DNA from: Clostridiales bacterium
GTDB lineage: Bacteria; Bacillota_A; Clostridia; Peptostreptococcales; Anaerovoracaceae
Assembly (NCBI GenBank): GCA_015058265.1
Contig: SVCR01000017.1
Location: 1-9,062 of the forward strand
Direction: 5' to 3'
Length of the DNA: 9,062 nucleotides
This document shows positions 7,801 through 9,062 of the stretch, one piece after another. The position numbers were made by a program, and so were the translations under genes. Positions within the stretch are counted from its first letter, which is position 1. Each line of letters begins with the position of its first letter. A model generated the notes under the pieces. That model worked only from the letters and a program-made list of their open reading frames with translations, was not told where the DNA came from and did no database searches.

Positions 7801-7860
7801 TTTTCCTATTACGTCAGCTAATACTCTGATCGTATTTGATGCGTCATTTTTATTCTTCAT
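1855..7860 (-). CDS. Giant LPXTG-type cell-wall adhesin with fibro-slime and SpaA/Cna-B pilin domains
   Basis: A 2001-aa surface protein, presumably an adhesin or pilus-tip-like stalk displayed by sortase. Visible order: basic N-terminus, membrane segment about 23-43 ending LPALTL, Asp/Glu-rich spacer about 48-105, a domain about 106-265, and a long Tyr/Trp-rich lectin-like region about 270-760. The fibro-slime domain (about 955-1025) follows, with GDDDFWFYVDNELVLDLGGV at 989-1008. Then come three pilin-like Cna-B/isopeptide domains (about 1100-1255, 1258-1445, 1447-1600) and three SpaA-type domains (about 1604-1683, 1715-1807, 1840-1933). The SpaA domains carry the G-x-Y-x-L-x-E-T signature (TLTETAAPKGY, YLTETATVGEY, RLVETEAPAGY). 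LPSSG lies at 1967-1971, followed by a hydrophobic helix and ARRRIQA. ATG at 7858-7860 is preferred over the in-frame TTG at 7900-7902, because the latter lies inside the promoter. The Shine-Dalgarno site is weak. The gene has its own promoter and terminator, so it is probably monocistronic. Family assignments are by motif; ligand unknown. Confidence 0.9.
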   Translation of the reverse strand: MKNKNDASNTIRVLADVIGKNRTLLLTLTAIVVFVVSYLLVLPALTLDEEEAVSQGGIDVPAAGQEVDQNDTEENKEADAEENDADDEDKEAFSADNAGASPEEMSFEGEGYSISASADSDAQLPDGTELTAHEITEDDKDYEAWKDEALKALQVAGEAEENASLDTARFYDITLLADGQNVEPAAPVNVTISYDKAIRLRADDLRVIHFGADEDGELVPEILDGSSVEISAKKGSQGKEKISDVAFEAPGFSVYAIVEAPEPYHQEVQRVEDLSELGGGDEFYISYNNFAKYWSNTLNEKYSFIEVNDAASAASWYFEPVTGTSDQFYMYTYVDGNKKYLKNTSSVNVGLVDAGGTPIQITDAGNGTFYLKSAQASLWLQHSNSGDGIRFYGKNDTAVNCKMTITYASSYTVVDDPYGLDEKTYGLAYHDNSATAAALTADGTTVSGAQRLKGLDMIMRPDVLTNNGVLLVAEGSDIVEWTFHSVSGTEYYITTEVDGQTKYLTIDGKNVTLTDEPDTVKSVITCIPGTDSHSGKWNLRVNGNSLNYSGNPNNGFGGATGSADTTYMNFVERSVLDDDDFTLYNAKKVSVSDEEKVKNGQQVVIYTRIWNDTTKRYEFYAVDHDGSLIRCYDTGDNIEWTGSQVNTALWEFTEYYNPDGTANYYYELQNVQYGNYIAPQVTGNQVFSDNTIGINLNGRRYGESYTSIIAWDENRYAYAGLKTENGKVVSCPLSQAEDFYFAIVTEKDPEDPDDKLTTVNTIDNDEYGIKMKMVDYNNPIQNGSGGSALPGKGGRDSLQTSILGYNTDTAGLLSTDLKEDGYPVTIEGKTGKDSASLSKLYSGSELDPDHNIMTDPVNHLFLKSIYDESGYFEYDSTQNFARLNEDEGTFTVYDQLGSIEDYRTDTSAHGQFMPFSDMTEGQHCDYTNRTDVNAQELPDTDARKGETLYNLGKQNEVDYFFGMEMEASFIQTADGLDAWGHDIIFEFSGDDDFWFYVDNELVLDLGGVHKAQTGSINFRTGEVKMSRNNTRTTLYEIFRQNYEARGLDPSAVDELFDTKIVDGKTVHVFKDYSQHTMKMFYMERGAGSSNLHMRFNLASIKPGTFVLNKKLSGTDNPNNKLIEFPYQIWYTSKEDASLHLLGEKEGDEKRVTYEGRTRYVKYEESYTPPGGTVPYEHVFFLKPGESAVVDMPDDTFDYYVTECGVNPDVYDKVKVNDTVLPGTQTENMVGDTARRDYSTVAATLEERNQLSYDNHVAEGAMRNLTITKNLFDTNGTTRLHYPDDDTEFTYRLYLGNESTDADSLELADHYPYYVKDADDNYCYFDADSNQPGFKPIEYNGEYIKEYSDLAAYLETLTEDQKESIIFVTSMYGSISRIPADHTVEVRDLIVDTKFKVEERDDQIPKGYTRRDSDGYVRTDTGHETEQSTPISGTIEVNNDPDIFIQNQIGWGLTVEKIWSDRDFMAQHDDIYFAIYLRETQAGQERLILLPETVRRMETSETEIYYFLDDLHHEGKTYQFSDYVLREVMLENASEDELQINDDGVVTITDDISVTPIGDGGTLTVGGTPVGGTHSDDYNYTVGYEVGQSTGQNENIRKDVVTNSRPGIKLYKTDWSGEYLGGAVFTLKDAAGHDVAAETYTSRTSDGLITTAYLNDGTYTLTETAAPKGYIVLDDPMQIKVENNTISVSGPDQAFYEVSHDDPSMAATITIKDRTVDLQVKKVDAETKEPIPEVHFALYPQVTDQQGNKRKDYLPKEGYEDLVTDENGILPKITMDLAPGTYYLTETATVGEYQLLDEDLEFTIGKDGTVSIDTASYRSWLSRVSSEDKSKVSYSITVPNGKMKKVGVKKISANDESIVLEGASFVLYRAEDYDDEKNEPKPGAHPSDVMTTDENGLLDLGNLSLGEYRLVETEAPAGYNLMEDPVKIFVNEDAVTAMQSGGQSVVTPPGDVDDNWRITVWNSSGVELPSSGGPGTIWIYLIGSILLLGCGITLIARRRIQA
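1948..1962 (-). other. Sortase sorting motif LPSSG of the giant adhesin
   Basis: The codons read L-P-S-S-G, followed by GPGT, a hydrophobic stretch (about 20 residues) and a basic tail ARRRIQA, which is the full three-part cell-wall sorting signal. Ser replaces the usual Thr before the cleaved Gly. The neighbouring surface protein has the standard LPSTG in an otherwise similar signal. Confidence 0.8.
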
Positions 7861-7893
7861 AGTATGTCTTCTAGTCCTATTATATAACACTAT

Positions 7894-7922
7894 ATTATAC
7901 AATTATTTACAGTTAATGACAA
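7894..7922 (-). promoter_or_regulatory. Strong sigma-A-type promoter of the giant adhesin gene
   Basis: TTGTCA (-35, 7917-7922) and a consensus TATAAT (-10, 7894-7899) are separated by exactly 17 bp. Transcription would start near 7887, giving a leader of about 27 nt before the ATG at 7860. This excludes the TTG at 7902 as the start. A second TATAAT at 7879-7884 lacks a matching -35 box. Confidence 0.75.
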
Positions 7923-8344
7923 TCATTACACTAATGGGATTCTTGGAATTTCAAGCTTTTCAGCTATTTCGTCATCAGAATAACACAAAGCAGGTCAATT
8001 AAAGCGTCAAAAAAGAGTCTTAAGAAAGATCACCACATGATGATCGCCCTGACCGGGCAGACAGGCGCGTACCCTCTCAAATAAACATTCTCCCGCTTCA
8101 TATATTATACTTAAAATACAAGAAAAAACATAGCAAATAGCTCTCTATATTTATTAATGATTCTAAAAAACACGGTACTTTTTGGATTATTTCCATGTCC
8201 GCGCACGCCCTCAGAATATCTGCTTTTTATCTATTGCAACATCATAATATTACAAAAAGCGTCACGCTTACCGTCACGCACAACACTTTTTCAGACGGTC
8301 AGAAACAGAACAGCTAATCACGCCCGGTGTCGATTCATTCCACG
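7923..8344. other. Noncoding region between the two surface-protein genes
   Basis: This is AT-rich with no credible protein gene on either strand; the plus-strand frame 8157-8468 is discounted because it runs through the terminator at 8345-8376. Three small items stand out: a minus-strand TATAAT at 8104-8109, a hairpin at about 8035-8052, and a tandem CGTCACGC at 8260-8279. None amounts to a recognised riboswitch or RNA family. Confidence 0.6.
8035..8052 (-). other. Small hairpin, possible attenuator or RNA end
   Basis: On the minus strand, GATCATC and GGTGATC pair as a 7-bp stem (one G-U pair) with a 4-nt loop, followed by TTTCTT. An upstream TATAAT (8104-8109) could drive a short transcript ending here. 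A 23-codon frame beginning ATGAAGCGGGAG ends in the hairpin, but nothing else supports translation. The T-tract is imperfect and the -35 box is poor. Confidence 0.25.
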
Positions 8345-8376
8345 TAAAAGCACCCGCCCTATTACGAGCGGGTGCT
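8345..8376 (-). terminator. Terminator of the LPSTG surface-protein gene
   Basis: A perfect GC-rich 9-bp stem (AGCACCCGC at 8349-8357 with GCGGGTGCT at 8368-8376) has a 10-nt loop. On the minus strand a short T-run follows. It lies about 117 nt after the stop of the gene entering from the right edge. This separates the two surface-protein genes into different transcription units. Confidence 0.7.
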
Positions 8377-8427
8377 GTCTGCGAACAACTCCTATTATCG
8401 ATGGCTTAGTCTCCGATATGTTTTGTC

Positions 8428-8476
8428 CCGGAGCAACGGTCTTCGATGTCAGTTATGATCTGAACTGAAGCTCCGG
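8428..8476 (-). repeat. Nested inverted repeat in the 3' untranslated region
   Basis: Outer arms CCGGAGC/GCTCCGG (8428-8434, 8470-8476) enclose inner arms CAGTT/AACTG (8450-8454, 8463-8467). Together they could fold the stretch between the stop codon and the terminator into a two-storey stem. No T-run follows, so it is not itself a terminator. Function unknown. Confidence 0.35.
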
Positions 8477-8493
8477 CGCGTGTTATATTTGCT

Positions 8494-9062
8494 TCAGCTC
8501 CTGGCCGATCTGGCTCTTCCGGCCAAAGTCAGCAGGCTTCCCACCAGAAGGATGCCGCCTAACACATAGAACATTATCGTTCCTGTGCCGCCTGTGCTTG
8601 GGAGTTCGACGCCTCCTTCCGGATTATTAACGATTGCCTGATCGTTATTGGCTCTATCCTTGGTGGCATCGCTGTCAGGCTTGATGACGATGACTCCGTC
8701 ACTCTGTATCATGGCGTATTTAGGCGCTTTGTACCCATCGACCTGCTCTTCCTGTACGTAGTAGACAAGATCATCTTCCCCGTCCTTCGCAGGCAGGTCC
8801 TTGATAACGAACGTGACTGTACCGTCCGGGTTCGTTGTGGCTGTCCATGTCAGATCTCCTGACGAGCCGTCCTGATTGCTGAGTGTAAGATCAGCGACTT
8901 TGCCCTTCTGCGAGTACAGAGTTACATTGATGTCCTCCGGCCAGGTCGCGTCTATCTCGCCCTCGAGATTCAGCCACTCCTTGGTGAATGTGAAGTCGAT
9001 GTTCTCAGGCTCAGACCCTGTTATCCTGTTAGTGAATACAGGATAGGAACCTTCCTCATATA
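8494..9062 (-). CDS. Cna-B domain LPXTG cell-wall surface protein (C-terminal 188 aa, partial)
   Basis: The frame is open from the right window edge to TGA 8494-8496, so the 5' part of the gene is missing. An internal ATG (8710-8712) is not the start, because coding similarity continues well upstream of it. Visible parts: the end of one domain (YPVFTNRITG, with the TN motif typical of isopeptide-forming domain ends) and a Cna-B-type domain, starting FTFTKEWLNLEGEI and ending YYVQEEQVDGYKAPKY. A final strand AIVNNPEGGVE follows, then LPSTG (8590-8604), a hydrophobic helix and a basic tail (RARSARS). The protein would be covalently attached to the cell wall by a sortase and could be a pilin or accessory adhesin. 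It sits upstream of the giant adhesin gene in the same direction but has its own terminator. Its size and function beyond this fragment cannot be judged. Confidence 0.88.
   Translation of the reverse strand, partial: YEEGSYPVFTNRITGSEPENIDFTFTKEWLNLEGEIDATWPEDINVTLYSQKGKVADLTLSNQDGSSGDLTWTATTNPDGTVTFVIKDLPAKDGEDDLVYYVQEEQVDGYKAPKYAMIQSDGVIVIKPDSDATKDRANNDQAIVNNPEGGVELPSTGGTGTIMFYVLGGILLVGSLLTLAGRARSARS

Noticed and set aside
7861..7902. TTG start adding 14 residues to the giant adhesin
   Set aside because: The TTG falls inside the -10/-35 region of the promoter, so it would not be in the mRNA, and the added residues are not typical of a signal-peptide start.
7923..8344. Riboswitch (for example cyclic-di-GMP class) controlling the adhesin
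   Set aside because: No conserved riboswitch core could be matched, and the mapped promoter leaves a leader of only about 27 nt.
8157..8468. Plus-strand frame of 103 aa in the intergenic region
   Set aside because: It reads through the hairpin terminator at 8345-8376 and the nested stem, with no Shine-Dalgarno site and no domain.

Overview
The window looks like an accessory, surface-protein region from a Gram-positive Bacillota genome, most likely Clostridia (Lachnospiraceae-like). This rests on the protein types: sortase-anchored proteins built from Cna-B/SpaA isopeptide domains, a fibro-slime adhesin with the N-terminal anchor style common in gut Clostridia, a VaFE-type surface-protein fragment, and Gram-positive promoters and Shine-Dalgarno sites. 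No rRNA or housekeeping gene is present, so the assignment is inference. Every gene I can support lies on the minus strand.

In the direction of transcription (right to left): (1) 9062-8494 is the 3' end of a gene entering from the right edge, encoding a Cna-B surface protein with an LPSTG sorting signal, followed by a hairpin terminator (8345-8376). (2) 8344-7923 is noncoding, with a possible small leader or RNA but no convincing gene. (3) A strong sigma-A-type promoter (7894-7922) drives one giant gene (7860-1855, 2001 aa). Its product has a membrane-anchor N-terminus, an acidic spacer, a long lectin-like region of unknown fold, a fibro-slime domain, three pilin-like domains, three SpaA domains and an LPSSG cell-wall signal. 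It ends at a good terminator (1678-1706).

(4) Left of that terminator the region is decayed. 1657-1343 holds the first ~105 codons of a VaFE-repeat/thioester surface protein. It is cut off abruptly and joined to the last 26 codons of an unrelated acidic protein in another frame. (5) A Phd/YefM-RelE/ParE toxin-antitoxin operon follows (1228-630), with its own promoter and a perfect 11-bp inverted-repeat operator. Behind it sit a twice-frameshifted XRE-type HTH gene (623-383) and a terminator (324-360). (6) 262-50 is a remnant of a CapD/EpsC-like polysaccharide-biosynthesis protein.

Reading: two neighbouring, separately terminated cell-wall adhesin genes make up the functional part. A toxin-antitoxin cassette has apparently landed in, or been recombined with, a third surface-protein gene and left gene fragments on both sides. 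No sortase gene, insertion sequence, CRISPR array, tRNA or rRNA is visible.
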